DNA of 64,000 nt from Methylobacterium phyllostachyos (GTDB lineage: Bacteria; Pseudomonadota; Alphaproteobacteria; Rhizobiales; Beijerinckiaceae), in NCBI RefSeq assembly GCF_900103445.1, contig NZ_FNHS01000002.1, forward strand, positions 1 to 64,000, in the 5' to 3' direction. The first letter of the stretch is position 1. Each line of letters begins with the position of its first letter. Made by a program: the position numbers and the translations under genes. The notes under the pieces were generated by a model. That model ran no database searches. It saw only the letters and a list, made by a program, of their open reading frames with translations, and was not told the origin of the DNA. Positions 16,892 to 25,996 of the stretch are shown here, in pieces.

Positions 16892-19783
16892 TCAGGCCTG
16901 CAGGGTGCCGTGGCAGTGCTTGTACTTCTTGCCCGAGCCGCAGGGGCACGGCTCGTTGCGGCCGACGCGCCCCCAGGTGCCGGCGTCCTGCGGGTCGCGC
17001 TCCAGGACCGCACCATCGGCCGAAAGACCCTGGGCGGCGTAGCCATAGGCCGGCCCGCCGCCGCCGTCGCTGCCGGAGCCCTGGCCGGCATAGTCCATCT
17101 CGTTCTCGCCGGTGACCGGATCGAGATGCTGAGCGAACATCGGCGGCAACGCCGGCCCGCCAGCCGGAAACTGCTCCTGCGGCTCCTGGAACATGATCTC
17201 GACCCGTGAGAGCTGTGCGGTCACCTGCTCGCGCAGGGCCGTGACGAGGCTGTTGAACAGGTCGAAGGCTTCGGACTTGTACTCGTTCAGCGGGTCGCGC
17301 TGGGCGAAACCGCGCCAGCCGATCACCTGCCGCAGGTGGTCGAGGGTCACGAGGTGCTCGCGCCACAGGTGGTCCAGGGTCTGAAGCAGCACCTGCTTCT
17401 CGATATAGGCGGTGACCTCGGCGCCGTTCTTCTCGGTCCGGGCCGCGTAGGCCTCCTCGGCCGCCTTGAGCAGGCGCTCGCGCATCTCCTCGTCGGCGAT
17501 GCCCTCCTCCTTGGCCCACTCTTCCACCGGCACGTCGAGGTTGAGGATCTCCTTCACCTGCTCGTGCAGGCCGGCGACATCCCACTGCTCGGCGTAGGCG
17601 TTCTCCGGGATGTGCCGGGCGACCAGATCGTCGATCACACCCTCGCGCATCTCGTCCACGGTCTCGCGGACGCTCTCCTGGGCCATGAAGTCCCGGCGCT
17701 GCTCGAACACGACCTTGCGCTGGTCGTTCATGACGTTGTCGTACTTCAGCACGTTCTTGCGCATGTCGAAGTTGCGCGCCTCGACCTTCTGCTGCGCCTT
17801 CTCGATCGCCTTGTTGATCCAGGGGTGGATGATCGCCTCGCCCTGCTCCAGGCCGAGCTTCTGCAGCATCCCGTCCATGCGGTCGGAGCCGAAGATCCGC
17901 ATCAGGTCGTCCTGAAGCGACAGGTAGAACTTGGAGCGGCCGGGATCGCCTTGCCGGCCAGAGCGGCCGCGCAGCTGGTTGTCGATGCGCCGGCTCTCGT
18001 GGCGCTCGGTGCCGATGATGTAGAGGCCGCCGGGCAGATCCTTCTTGCGGCCTGCCTCCGGATCGGCCTTCTCGCCCGAGGCCAGCACCTTAGCGCGGTT
18101 CTCGGCGATCTCGGCCTTGATGGCCTCGATCCGCGCGTCGCGCTCCGGCCCCTCCGGCATCCCGGCGAGTTCCTTCTCGACCCGCATCTCGACGTTGCCG
18201 CCGAGTTTGATGTCGGTGCCGCGGCCGGCCATGTTGGTGGCGATGGTGATCGCGCCCGGCACGCCGGCCTCGGCCACGATGTAGGCTTCCTGCTCGTGGA
18301 AGCGGGCGTTCAGCACGGCGAAGCGCTTGGTCACCCGGCCCTCGCGGGCGGCGGCGTAGACGTCGGTCAGCGCGTTCGGATCGGAATAGTCGAGCAGCGT
18401 GTAGCCGGCCTTCTTGAGCATCTCGGCGAGATGCTCGGACTTCTCGATCGAGCCAGTGCCGACCAGGATCGGCTGGTGGCGGCTATGCGCCTTGTCGATC
18501 TCGGCGATGATGCCGTCGTACTTCTCGGCCACCGTCCGGTAGACCTCGTCATCCTCGTCGACGCGCTCGACCTCCTTGTTGGTCGGGATATCGACCACGT
18601 CGAGCTTGTAGATCTCGGCGAACTCATCGGCCTCGGTCGATGCCGTGCCGGTCATGCCGGCGAGCTTCTTGTAGAGCCGGAAGTAATTCTGGAAGGTAAT
18701 CGAGGCCAGCGTCTGGTTCTCGGGCTGGATCGTGACCCGCTCCTTGGCCTCCAGCGCCTGATGGAGCCCCTCCGAGTAGCGCCGGCCCTGCATCATGCGG
18801 CCGGTGAACTCGTCGATGATCACCACCTCGTCGTTCTTGACGATGTAATCCTTGTCGCGGGTGAACAGCGTGTGGGCGCGCAAAGCCTGATTCACGTGGT
18901 GGACGAGGCTGACATTGTGCGCGTCGTAGAGGTCGCCCTCCTTGAGCAGGCCGACTTCGCGCAGGGTCTCCTCGACGAACTCGTTGCCGGCTTCCGTGAG
19001 CGAGACCGTACGCTGCTTCTCGTCGAGATCGTAATGCTCGCGCACCAGCCGGGGCATGATCGCATCGACCGCCACATAGAGCTCCGAGCGATCGTCCACC
19101 GGGCCGGAGATGATCAGCGGCGTGCGCGCCTCGTCGATCAGGATCGAATCGACCTCGTCCACGATGGCGAAGTTGTGCCCCCGCTGCGCGAGCTGGGACA
19201 GCTCGTACTTCATGTTGTCGCGCAGGTAGTCGAACCCGTACTCGTTGTTGGTGCCGTAGGTGATGTCGCAGGCATAGGCATCCTTGCGCTGCGCGTCGTC
19301 GAGCCCGTGGACGATGGTGCCCACCGAGAGCCCGAGGAACCGGTAGAGCTGGCCCATCCACTCGGCGTCGCGGGCGGCGAGGTAGTCGTTCACCGTGACG
19401 ACGTGGACGCCCTTGCCCTCTAGCGCGTTGAGGTAGACCGGCAGCGTCGCCACCAGGGTCTTGCCCTCGCCGGTCTTCATCTCGGCGATGCCGCCCTCGT
19501 GGAGCACCATGCCGCCGATCAGCTGCACGTCGAAGTGACGCTGGCCGAAGACGCGCTTGGCCCCCTCACGCACGGTGGCGAAGGCCGGCACAAGGATGTC
19601 GTCGAGGCTCTTGCCGGCGGCGAGTTCCGCCTTCAGCATGTCGGTGCGAGCGCGCAGCGCCTCGTCCGACAGGGCCTGGATCTCCGGTTCCAGCGCGTTG
19701 ATCTGCGCCACGCGGGGGCGGTAGCCCTTGACGCGCCGGTCGTTGGAGGAGCCGAAAATCTTCTTGGCGATCGAGCCGAGCAT
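16892..19783 (-). CDS. secA: Preprotein translocase ATPase SecA
   Basis: A 963-aa motor that pushes unfolded preproteins through SecYEG. Walker A is MKTGEGKT (102-109). The DEAD-type box reads [22 protein letters not shown]2 includes [16 protein letters not shown] and [17 protein letters not shown]. The C-terminal linker is glycine-rich and ends in the zinc-binding SEC-C motif [17 protein letters not shown], which binds SecB and lipids. Length is slightly above E. coli SecA, as usual for alphaproteobacteria. It is transcribed divergently from the PpiC-type gene and followed closely by bioD. Confidence 0.98.
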   Translation of the reverse strand: MLGSIAKKIFGSSNDRRVKGYRPRVAQINALEPEIQALSDEALRARTDMLKAELAAGKSLDDILVPAFATVREGAKRVFGQRHFDVQLIGGMVLHEGGIAEMKTGEGKTLVATLPVYLNALEGKGVHVVTVNDYLAARDAEWMGQLYRFLGLSVGTIVHGLDDAQRKDAYACDITYGTNNEYGFDYLRDNMKYELSQLAQRGHNFAIVDEVDSILIDEARTPLIISGPVDDRSELYVAVDAIMPRLVREHYDLDEKQRTVSLTEAGNEFVEETLREVGLLKEGDLYDAHNVSLVHHVNQALRAHTLFTRDKDYIVKNDEVVIIDEFTGRMMQGRRYSEGLHQALEAKERVTIQPENQTLASITFQNYFRLYKKLAGMTGTASTEADEFAEIYKLDVVDIPTNKEVERVDEDDEVYRTVAEKYDGIIAEIDKAHSRHQPILVGTGSIEKSEHLAEMLKKAGYTLLDYSDPNALTDVYAAAREGRVTKRFAVLNARFHEQEAYIVAEAGVPGAITIATNMAGRGTDIKLGGNVEMRVEKELAGMPEGPERDARIEAIKAEIAENRAKVLASGEKADPEAGRKKDLPGGLYIIGTERHESRRIDNQLRGRSGRQGDPGRSKFYLSLQDDLMRIFGSDRMDGMLQKLGLEQGEAIIHPWINKAIEKAQQKVEARNFDMRKNVLKYDNVMNDQRKVVFEQRRDFMAQESVRETVDEMREGVIDDLVARHIPENAYAEQWDVAGLHEQVKEILNLDVPVEEWAKEEGIADEEMRERLLKAAEEAYAARTEKNGAEVTAYIEKQVLLQTLDHLWREHLVTLDHLRQVIGWRGFAQRDPLNEYKSEAFDLFNSLVTALREQVTAQLSRVEIMFQEPQEQFPAGGPALPPMFAQHLDPVTGENEMDYAGQGSGSDGGGGPAYGYAAQGLSADGAVLERDPQDAGTWGRVGRNEPCPCGSGKKYKHCHGTLQA

Positions 19784-20045
19784 CGTGGACCTGCGGACGC
19801 GCGAGCCCGCCCACGCTGGACGCGTGGCGGGCCGGCCTGGGCGGAGTTGGCCGGGCTTATAGAGGTAAACATCGCCCGGTGCACCTGAAAGGGGCAGCCC
19901 TCAACGCCCGCCGGTGCGGTCACGGTTCCGCCAGCGGCCGAACCGCCGCGCTTGCCTTCTCGCGCGACGCGGGCCACCTGTGCCGCGGCCCGCCGCCCGG
20001 CCCGATCCGGAGCGGCCACGAGACGTCAGCCGAGGACTTCGCCCG

Positions 20046-20963
20046 ATGCCCTATACCGCCCTGCTCCGGCGCGTCAGCGCGCTCGCAATCCTGATCGCGC
20101 TGCCGGGCGTCGCGCTGGCTCAGGCCCCACAAAAGGCGCCGGCTCCCGCCAGCACGCCAGCCGCGAACACGACCGCCACCCCGGCGGGGCCAGATTCGGT
20201 GGTGGCGAGCGTCAACGGCAAGCCGATCACGCAGGGCGACCTCGCCATCGCGGCCGACGATCCGGCCCTGTCGCTGCCGGGCGTTGACGAGGCGCAGAAG
20301 AAGAACCTGCTGATCGACTACATGGTCGATCTGCGCGTCGGCGCGCAGGCGGCCGAGACCGCCAAGATCGGCGACACGCCGGAGTTCAAGCGCAAGCTCG
20401 CTTACTTCCGCGACAAGCTCCTGCTCGACGATTACCTGGAGCAGGAGGCCAAGCGCGCCGTCACCCCCGAGGCCGAGCACGCGATCTACGACCAGACCGT
20501 CAAGCTGATGAAGCCCGAGGAGGAGGTGCACGCCCGCCACATCCTCGTGGACAACGAGGCCGAGGCCAAGAAGATCGCGGCGCGGATCAAGGGCGGCGAG
20601 GATTTCGCCAAGGTCGCGGCCGAGACCTCGAAGGATCCGGGCTCCAAGGCCGAGGGCGGCGATCTTGGCTGGTTCACCAAGGAGCGGATGGTCCCCGACT
20701 TCGCCAATGCCGCCTTCGCGATGAAGCCCGGTCAGGTCTCCGACCCGGTGAAGACGCAGTTCGGCTGGCACGTCATCAAGGTCGAGGAGATGCGGACCAA
20801 GCCGCAGCCGACCTTCGACGAGCTGAAGGAGCAGATCGACCAGCACCTGATCCGCAAGGCGCAGCAGGACCTGATCCTGAAGCTGCGCGCGGAGGCGAAG
20901 ATCGTGCGCCCGGACGCACCCGCCGAAGCGGCGCAGCCGGCGCCGGAGACGAAGAAGCCCTGA
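20046..20963 (+). CDS. PpiC-type peptidyl-prolyl isomerase
   Basis: A 305-aa exported foldase. Signal peptide at residues 1-25 (ends GVALAQA), an Ala/Pro-rich linker, a SurA-like helical N-domain with SVNGKPITQGDLAIA, then a single parvulin domain at about 150-245: EEEVHARHILVDNEAEAKKI, GGDLGWFTKERMVPDFANAAF, QFGWHVIKVEE. A Pro/Ala/Lys-rich tail ends the protein. Parvulins of this kind help outer-membrane proteins fold in the periplasm, which suits the divergent pairing with secA. The ATG at 20046 was chosen for its signal peptide; the frame is open further upstream. Confidence 0.92.
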   Translation: MPYTALLRRVSALAILIALPGVALAQAPQKAPAPASTPAANTTATPAGPDSVVASVNGKPITQGDLAIAADDPALSLPGVDEAQKKNLLIDYMVDLRVGAQAAETAKIGDTPEFKRKLAYFRDKLLLDDYLEQEAKRAVTPEAEHAIYDQTVKLMKPEEEVHARHILVDNEAEAKKIAARIKGGEDFAKVAAETSKDPGSKAEGGDLGWFTKERMVPDFANAAFAMKPGQVSDPVKTQFGWHVIKVEEMRTKPQPTFDELKEQIDQHLIRKAQQDLILKLRAEAKIVRPDAPAEAAQPAPETKKP

Positions 20964-20989
20964 TCCGATTGCGGTGACGGTCGGACCGT

Positions 20990-21295
20990 TCAGTCCGGCC
21001 AGGATGGGAATAGGCGTGTGGCATGATTCACTGTGCCACGCAGGATGTGCAGGATGACGACCTGGTGGGCCTCTACCCTGTAGAAGATCAGGTAATCGCC
21101 CTGCACACGTCGGCGGACGCCGCTGTTTTCGTAGCGGGGAACGAGCGGAAAGCGCTCGGGGAAATCGGCAAGCGCCAAGCATGCCACGCGCAGTTCCCGC
21201 ACGAAACTGAGGGCGCGCTCGGGATTATCCTGCGCAATATAGTCGCCGAGCGATTCTAAATCGTTTTCCGCCGCATCCGTGAAACGGACGATCAT
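20990..21295 (-). CDS. parE: ParE/RelE-family toxin
   Basis: A 101-aa type II toxin of the ParE/RelE fold. Characteristic parts are the start IVRFTDAAENDLESLGDYIAQDNPERA, FPLVPRYENSGVRRRVQGDYLIFYRVEAHQVVILHILRG, and the C-terminal RLFPSW. ParE members poison DNA gyrase; RelE members cut mRNA, and the length with the DYIAQDNPERA helix favours ParE. The start codon overlaps the antitoxin stop by 4 bases (ATGA), so the two are translationally coupled. Its stop lies 26 bases from the oppositely oriented PpiC gene. Confidence 0.88.
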   Translation of the reverse strand: MIVRFTDAAENDLESLGDYIAQDNPERALSFVRELRVACLALADFPERFPLVPRYENSGVRRRVQGDYLIFYRVEAHQVVILHILRGTVNHATRLFPSWPD

Positions 21296-21549
21296 TCTGT
21301 TTCGCCGGTCAGGGCGCGATACTTGCGCTCCAGCCGGTCGAAAACCTCTTCCGCGGACTTGGTCTGCCCGCTGTGAGCCTGAGCGAGGCTAGTCGCGATC
21401 GATTGATCCAACGTGGCGAGGTCCGCCTCCCGGTCGCGGATCAGGCGGACCCCTTCCCGCAGCACCTCGTTTTCCGACGTGTACCGGCCGCTCGCGACCA
21501 GCCGCATCACGAAGGCCTCGAGCTGATCCCCGAGATCGGCACGGATCAT
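21292..21549 (-). CDS. parD: ParD-like antitoxin
   Basis: An 85-aa antitoxin, upstream of and overlapping its toxin gene. The N-terminal half (DLGDQLEAFVMRLVASGRYTSENEVLREGVRLI) is a ribbon-helix-helix DNA-binding domain of the CopG/ParD class. The C-terminal half (AHSGQTKSAEEVFDRLERKY) is the flexible part expected to wrap the toxin. GGAGGA precedes the start. As with other ParD proteins it should repress its own promoter, probably within the AT-richer bases just upstream (21550-21600). Confidence 0.87.
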   Translation of the reverse strand: MIRADLGDQLEAFVMRLVASGRYTSENEVLREGVRLIRDREADLATLDQSIATSLAQAHSGQTKSAEEVFDRLERKYRALTGETE

Positions 21550-21651
21550 TGCGTCCTCCTGATGGACCGGATCGCTACAGGGTTATCAATGCCTGTCGAG
21601 ATCGGCCACCGGAAAGCGCAGCTTCGTGCCGGGCTCGTAGAGGCGCGCCCG

Positions 21652-21810
21652 TCAGTAAGGCCGATCAGGCACGAGGTAGCTCGACTGCGCCGGCGCGGAT
21701 TGCGGCGTCACGCCGAGGGCGGCCAGCTCGTTAATGCGGCGGCCTTCGGCGATCCGGTCGAGCACCGCGATCAGCAGCCAGGGACACGCGATGCCGATGA
21801 AGAACGCCAT
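21652..21810 (-). CDS. 52-aa membrane peptide, unknown function
   Basis: A short frame beginning ATGGCGTTCTTCATCGGC, preceded by GGGAGGATCCC, a strong ribosome-binding site at good spacing. The product starts MAFFIGIACPWLLIAVLDRI, a single hydrophobic helix, followed by a charged stretch (AEGRRINELAALGV) and an Ala/Gln/Ser tail ending PDRPY. I do not recognise a family. Position is between parD and hemH on the same strand. Protein-like composition plus the ribosome-binding site make it more than a chance frame, but it is small. Confidence 0.55.
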   Translation of the reverse strand: MAFFIGIACPWLLIAVLDRIAEGRRINELAALGVTPQSAPAQSSYLVPDRPY

Positions 21811-21899
21811 GGGATCCTCCCGCGCCGAGTCGATCCGCTGCCCGGCTTAGGAAGAGAATAGGCGGTCCGGGCTGCGCAGCAAGCGCGCGGACCCCGTTC

Positions 21900-22985
21900 T
21901 CAGATCCAGCCCTGCAATTCCCGGCGCACCACGTGCTCGATAACCTTCATCCCGAGGTCGCTGTCGTTCAGGCATGGGATGTAGGCGAAGCGCTCGCCGC
22001 CATTCTCCTCGAAATAATGGCGGTTCTCGCCGTCGAGTTCTTCCAGGGTCTCCAGGCAATCGGCCGTGAAGCCCGGGGCCACGATCGCCATGCGCTTCAC
22101 GCCGGACTTGGCCAATTCCATCACGGTCTCGTCCGTGTAGGGCTTGAGCCATTCCTCATTGCCGAAGCGCGACTGGAAGGTCACCCGCATCTTGTCCGGC
22201 GACAGCCCCAGCGCCTCGCGGATCAGCCGGCCGGTCTTGTGGCACTGGCAATGGTAAGGATCGCCCTTGAGCAGGTAGCTGCGCGGCACCCCGTGGAACG
22301 AGGTGAGGATCACCTCCGGCTCGAAATCGAGCTTGGCCAGCCCCTCCCGAATCGAATCGGCCATGGCGGCGATGTAGACCGGGTCGTCGTGGTAGGGCGG
22401 CGAGACGCGCACCGTCGGCTGCCAGCGCATGTCCATCAGGGCGCGGAACGCCTGATCGCAGGCGGTGGCCGAGGTGGCGGCGGCGTATTGCGGATAGAGC
22501 GGCACCAGCAGGATGCGGTCGCAGCCCTGGTCCAGCAACGCCTGGATCCGGCCGGCGACCTCCGGCTTGCCGTAGCGCATCGCCCAATCGACCACGACCG
22601 AATCACCCATCGCGGCCTGGAGGCGCTCGCTCTGGCCCCGGGTGGTGGTCTTGAGTGGCCCTTCGTTCAGCGCGTTGTTCCACACGCTGGCGTAATCGCG
22701 GCCCTTTGGCCCCGGGCGCTTGGTCAGGATGATCAGGTTGAGCAGCGGCCACCAGATCAGCCGCGACACCTCGATGACCCGCCGATCCGACAGGAACTCC
22801 TTCAGATACCGGCGCATCGGCCAGTAGCTCGTGCCCTCCGGCGTGCCGAGGTTCATCAGCAGGACGCCGACGCGGCCCCAGGCGACCTTCGGATGGTCGG
22901 CCGGCAGGGTATCGGCCCCGGGCTGGCGTGGGGCGAGGGGACGGCCATTCGCCAGCGCGGCGGCGGGTTCGACGCGTTCGTTCAT
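21900..22985 (-). CDS. hemH: Ferrochelatase
   Basis: A 361-aa enzyme that inserts Fe2+ into protoporphyrin IX, the last step of protoheme synthesis, at the inner membrane face. It has the family start VGVLLMNLGTPEGTSYWPMRRYLKEFLSD (about 39-67), LLVPLYPQYAAATSATACDQAF, the metal-site segment ILTSFHGVPRSYLLKGDPYHCQCHKTG (His of SFHG), and the C-terminal FTADCLETLEELDGENRHYF. The Cys residues in CQCHK and FTADCLETL suggest the [2Fe-2S] form found in several alphaproteobacteria, but that assignment is tentative. Likely monocistronic. Confidence 0.97.
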   Translation of the reverse strand: MNERVEPAAALANGRPLAPRQPGADTLPADHPKVAWGRVGVLLMNLGTPEGTSYWPMRRYLKEFLSDRRVIEVSRLIWWPLLNLIILTKRPGPKGRDYASVWNNALNEGPLKTTTRGQSERLQAAMGDSVVVDWAMRYGKPEVAGRIQALLDQGCDRILLVPLYPQYAAATSATACDQAFRALMDMRWQPTVRVSPPYHDDPVYIAAMADSIREGLAKLDFEPEVILTSFHGVPRSYLLKGDPYHCQCHKTGRLIREALGLSPDKMRVTFQSRFGNEEWLKPYTDETVMELAKSGVKRMAIVAPGFTADCLETLEELDGENRHYFEENGGERFAYIPCLNDSDLGMKVIEHVVRRELQGWI

Positions 22986-23230
22986 GACAGCGTTCCGGCG
23001 CCGCGCGCCGAGTCCTTCCTCTGGCTACAGATATCCGGTGGCCAGCGCGCGCGCTGGAGCCTGGACCGGAGGCTTAACCCGTCGGGTTGTGCTTCCATGT
23101 AGGGTGCGATGCCGCCCGGCGAAGACCGGATGCGACATGCCGCACCGGAGCCGCACGCACGACTCCTGTCCCTAACCACGGTGGGCGGCGCGCTGCAACC
23201 GAGGCTCTTGCCGGAACAACTGGAGATTCG

Positions 23231-23920
23231 ATGAGCGCAACACCCGTGGCCGATGCCCTCGCGGCCTTCCGCGCCTCCGGCTCACCCTGGCTGGCGCTGC
23301 CGTTCTTCGGCAATGGGACGGCTGAAGCGGTGGCGGCCCGGGTGGACGAACGCATCGCGGCGGGCGCCCGCGTGCTGCCGGCCCCAACCCAGATTTTTCG
23401 CGCGCTCACGGAGACGCCCCTGCCGGCGGTGCGCGCCGTGATTCTCGGACAGGACCCCTACCCGACCCCGGGCGATGCCAACGGCCTTGCCTTCTCGTTC
23501 GTGGGATCGGGCCGCCTGCCCGCCTCCCTGAAGGTCATCCTGGCCGAGGCGGGGTCCGACCGCGCCGCGGGCGGCGACCTCACGGCCTGGGCCCGACAGG
23601 GGGTTCTCCTGCTCAACAGCGCGCTGACGGTCGAGGCCGGCAAGGCCGGGGCGCATCTGCGCTTCGGCTGGGCGCGGCTGACCGACGAGGCGGTGGCGGC
23701 GGTCTCGGCGCGCCCGGAGCCCGCCGTGTTCCTGCTCTGGGGTGCCCAGGCCCGTGCCCGGGCGGCGCTGATCGACCAGACCCGCCACGGCGTCTTCGAG
23801 AGCGGGCACCCCTCCCCGCTCAACCGCGCCCGGGATTTTCCGGGTTCGGACCCGTTCGGCCGGGCCAATCGCTGGCTCGCCGAGCATGGAGACCAGCCGA
23901 TCGAATGGCGGCTGGACTAG
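23231..23920 (+). CDS. ung: Uracil-DNA glycosylase, family 1
   Basis: A 229-aa base-excision enzyme that removes uracil from DNA. Motif A is GQDPYP (73-78) with catalytic Asp75 and Tyr77, followed by TPGDANGLAFSF. Motif B contains the catalytic His in GHPSPLN near residue 195, and LLLNSALTVEAGKAGAHL and FLLWGAQA are conserved. Two departures from E. coli Ung stand out: GQDPYH reads GQDPYP, and the end reads FPGSDPFGRANRWL where CxHFSxxN is usual. ATG 23231 gives the family length; an upstream in-frame extension is rich in Arg/Pro and unlikely. Confidence 0.9.
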   Translation: MSATPVADALAAFRASGSPWLALPFFGNGTAEAVAARVDERIAAGARVLPAPTQIFRALTETPLPAVRAVILGQDPYPTPGDANGLAFSFVGSGRLPASLKVILAEAGSDRAAGGDLTAWARQGVLLLNSALTVEAGKAGAHLRFGWARLTDEAVAAVSARPEPAVFLLWGAQARARAALIDQTRHGVFESGHPSPLNRARDFPGSDPFGRANRWLAEHGDQPIEWRLD

Positions 23921-23935
23921 GTATCGACGTGTCGA

Positions 23936-24349
23936 TCACTGCGGCTTGGCGGGCTCCGCGGGTTTGGCGGGCTCGGCGGGTTTGGCCGGCGCGTCCTGGC
24001 CCGCCGGCAGCAGCACGTTCTTGGCGACCGTGCCCTCCGGCCCGTACTCGCCGGCCACCGCGAGGCAGGCCTGATCGCGGTTCTGCTGCATCTGGTTCGA
24101 CATCAGCGTGAACATCGTCTGCACCCGGTTGCCGAACGGCCCGCGGGGCTGGACGTCGGCGATCCGCACGTTCTGTTTCGCCAGAAGCCCCTCGAACTGA
24201 TCGCTGCCGATCCGATAGCCGCAGACGTTGGCGGCCGCGAAGATGTAGGCGGCGAACTCCAGTGCCCGCGGAGCCGGCGCGTTCCGGATCTGCGCCTGCG
24301 CCGGCAGGGCGGCGACCATCAGGGCGGCGGACAGAACGACGTGGCGCAT
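23936..24349 (-). CDS. Small secreted protein, unknown function
   Basis: A 137-aa protein with a signal peptide (MRHVVLSAALMVAALPAQAQ, cleavage after about residue 19). The mature part has two Cys that could pair (ANVCGYRIGSD and DQACLAVAGEYGPEG) and ends in repeated Lys-Pro-Ala-Glu units (AKPAEPAKPAEPAKPQ). GAGGAAA lies at good distance before the ATG. It resembles small alphaproteobacterial periplasmic proteins with no known role. It is tail-to-tail with ung, 15 bases apart. Confidence 0.7.
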   Translation of the reverse strand: MRHVVLSAALMVAALPAQAQIRNAPAPRALEFAAYIFAAANVCGYRIGSDQFEGLLAKQNVRIADVQPRGPFGNRVQTMFTLMSNQMQQNRDQACLAVAGEYGPEGTVAKNVLLPAGQDAPAKPAEPAKPAEPAKPQ

Positions 24350-24622
24350 GCGAACCTGTTTCCTCGATGAATGCGGCCTCTGGCGGGCCGCCTCGACGGA
24401 GAGCAACATAGGTCGGTTCGAACCCCGTGCCACTGCGACCGAATTTGACGACAATGCACCGTTTGGTCTTCACGCCTCGTTGGTCATAGGACCAGTGAAG
24501 GGCGTTACAACGACCGAAAAGCGGCCCTTGTTCCCGTGCTGCCGTGCGGTGAGACAGAGTGTTAACCGGCTCGCGTCACGCCAGACATCACGGTTTGTCC
24601 AGATCCAGGCGGTCTGCATCGC

Positions 24623-25066
24623 ATGTTCGGCTTCGAATCCACTGTCACGTCCTTTCCCACTCCGGCGCCCCGCGCTGCCGAGGGGCGAATTTCCGGCACC
24701 AGCGGACGGCGCGCCGAGGCGGCTCCGCCCGTTGCGGTCTGTCCGCACCGCGTGGCCCGCTGGGCCTGGGGCGAAGGCCTCCGGGCGGGCGATACCGTCG
24801 CGCTGCTGGTGCAGGATCTCGGGCAGGCGGAGGCGATGCGCCTCGGCTTGGCCCGCATCGGCCTGCGCGTGGCCTGCCTCGCCGGCCGCGGCGGTGACGC
24901 GCTCGCCGAGGGCCTGGCCGGAGCCGCCCTGGTCATTGCCGACACGCCTCTCGCGGATGCCTACGCCGAGGTGATGGGTCGCCTCGGGACCTACCCGGCC
25001 CTGTGGTGGAACGGCCCGGGGGCCGATTTCGCGAGCCTGGATCTGGCTCTCGCCGAGCTGGCCTGA
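24623..25066 (+). CDS. Orphan N-terminal acyl-CoA synthetase-like fragment
   Basis: A 147-aa frame. Residues 42-90 (HRVARWAWGEGLRAGDTVALLVQ, then EAMRLGLARIGLRVACL) closely follow the first part of the AMP-binding domain of FATP-type long-chain acyl-CoA synthetases, where NRxARWALxxGxxKGDxVALL is typical. The remainder never reaches the A3 ATP-binding loop or later motifs, so it cannot adenylate. It ends cleanly with LDLALAELA. Either it is a decayed ligase trimmed to a stable stub, or a stand-alone subdomain with a new role. Expression is uncertain. Confidence 0.55.
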   Translation: MFGFESTVTSFPTPAPRAAEGRISGTSGRRAEAAPPVAVCPHRVARWAWGEGLRAGDTVALLVQDLGQAEAMRLGLARIGLRVACLAGRGGDALAEGLAGAALVIADTPLADAYAEVMGRLGTYPALWWNGPGADFASLDLALAELA

Positions 25067-25085
25067 GGCGTCGTCAGAGCCGGGC

Positions 25086-25646
25086 CTATCGCTTCAGCCA
25101 CGCGTCGAGCGCCTCGTAGCGCGTGGGGTCGTCCGGGCACAGGCCGGTGCCGCATTCCGCCGCCGTCGAGACGGCATTGGCGAGGACGACGCCCAGGAAC
25201 AGCACGAGGCAGACCGTCCCGAAGGTCCCGACGCCCTGCCCTGCCGGCGGCTCGGGCCGGACCATGTCGGCGATCAGCAGAAGCACGGCCACCGCCCCGA
25301 TGAGCGCCACGAAGGCGATCAGCGCGAGGGTGTAGAAGTGGAGGCCGAACAGGGTCGCGCCGTAGCCGCCGCTTCCCGGCACGATGTGCAGGGCGACCTG
25401 CCGCGCCGCGATGCCCGCGCCGGCGAGCGCGCTCAGGATCGCGATCCCGTAATGCGACGGCCGGGGGCCGAATCGGACGCCGAGGGCGAAGCCGATGCCC
25501 GATGCCGCGAACGCCGCCCGCTGCAGGAGGCAGAGCGGACACGGCAACTCGCCGAGCGCGAATTGGTAGCCGAACGCCACCAAGAGGATGACGCAGCAGC
25601 CCAGCAATCCGAGGGCGTTGAGCGTCCGAGCGTGAAGCAGCGTCAT
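25086..25646 (-). CDS. dsbB: Disulfide bond formation protein DsbB
   Basis: A 186-aa inner-membrane oxidoreductase that reoxidises a DsbA partner and passes electrons to quinone. Four hydrophobic segments are evident. The first cysteine pair is in ELPCPLCLLQR (Cys36 and Cys39) and the second in AECGTGLCPDD (Cys165 and Cys170). The quinone-contacting Arg follows CPLCLLQR as in the family. The start at 25646 removes an Arg-rich upstream extension that is open in frame. It lies 14 bases downstream of the small DUF5993-like gene, and the two are likely one operon. Confidence 0.9.
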   Translation of the reverse strand: MTLLHARTLNALGLLGCCVILLVAFGYQFALGELPCPLCLLQRAAFAASGIGFALGVRFGPRPSHYGIAILSALAGAGIAARQVALHIVPGSGGYGATLFGLHFYTLALIAFVALIGAVAVLLLIADMVRPEPPAGQGVGTFGTVCLVLFLGVVLANAVSTAAECGTGLCPDDPTRYEALDAWLKR

Positions 25647-25660
25647 GGCGGGTGCTTCGC

Positions 25661-25816
25661 TTAGAAGGCGAGGTTGAGCGTCGACGTGGCATGGGCCGCG
25701 TACAGCGCGAGCGTGCCGATCAGCGCGGCCAGCCACAGGCCGATCGCGAGGCCGCGCTGTCCTGCGAACAGGGCGGCCAAGCTGCCCGCGAAGCCGACGA
25801 ACGGCAGCACCATCAT
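25661..25816 (-). CDS. DUF5993-like 51-aa membrane protein
   Basis: A 51-aa protein with two hydrophobic helices (MMVLPFVGFAGSLAALFAG and LAIGLWLAALIGTLALYAAH) ending HATSTLNLAF. Length, the MVLPF start and the H-T-LNL-F ending match what I know of the DUF5993 family, found next to dsbB genes in alphaproteobacteria. CGGAGATTG provides a ribosome-binding site. Two adjacent ATG codons (25816 and 25813) could start it. It probably acts with DsbB in the membrane, but no role is established. Confidence 0.75.
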   Translation of the reverse strand: MMVLPFVGFAGSLAALFAGQRGLAIGLWLAALIGTLALYAAHATSTLNLAF

Positions 25817-25996
25817 GGACAATCTCCGTCTGTCTGCGGGGCCGGGGGAGCCTGGTCCCGCGTTTGAGCCGGCACGCATGAGGGGCCAAGCTTTCGCGGA
25901 CCTGTCGCGCTGGCGTCGCAGCCAGCTGGCTCACATGCTACCTGTGGGTCGAAAAGCCGGCGCCCCTAAAGGCCGCCCGGCATCGGGAGACGCCCC

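Noticed and set aside
17336..19423. 695-aa plus-strand frame opposite secA
   Set aside because: Leu/Val/Asp/His-rich shadow of the secA codons; no ribosome-binding site or family features.
24414..24425. GGTTCGAACC, resembling a tRNA T-arm
   Set aside because: No acceptor, D or anticodon arms can be built around it on either strand.
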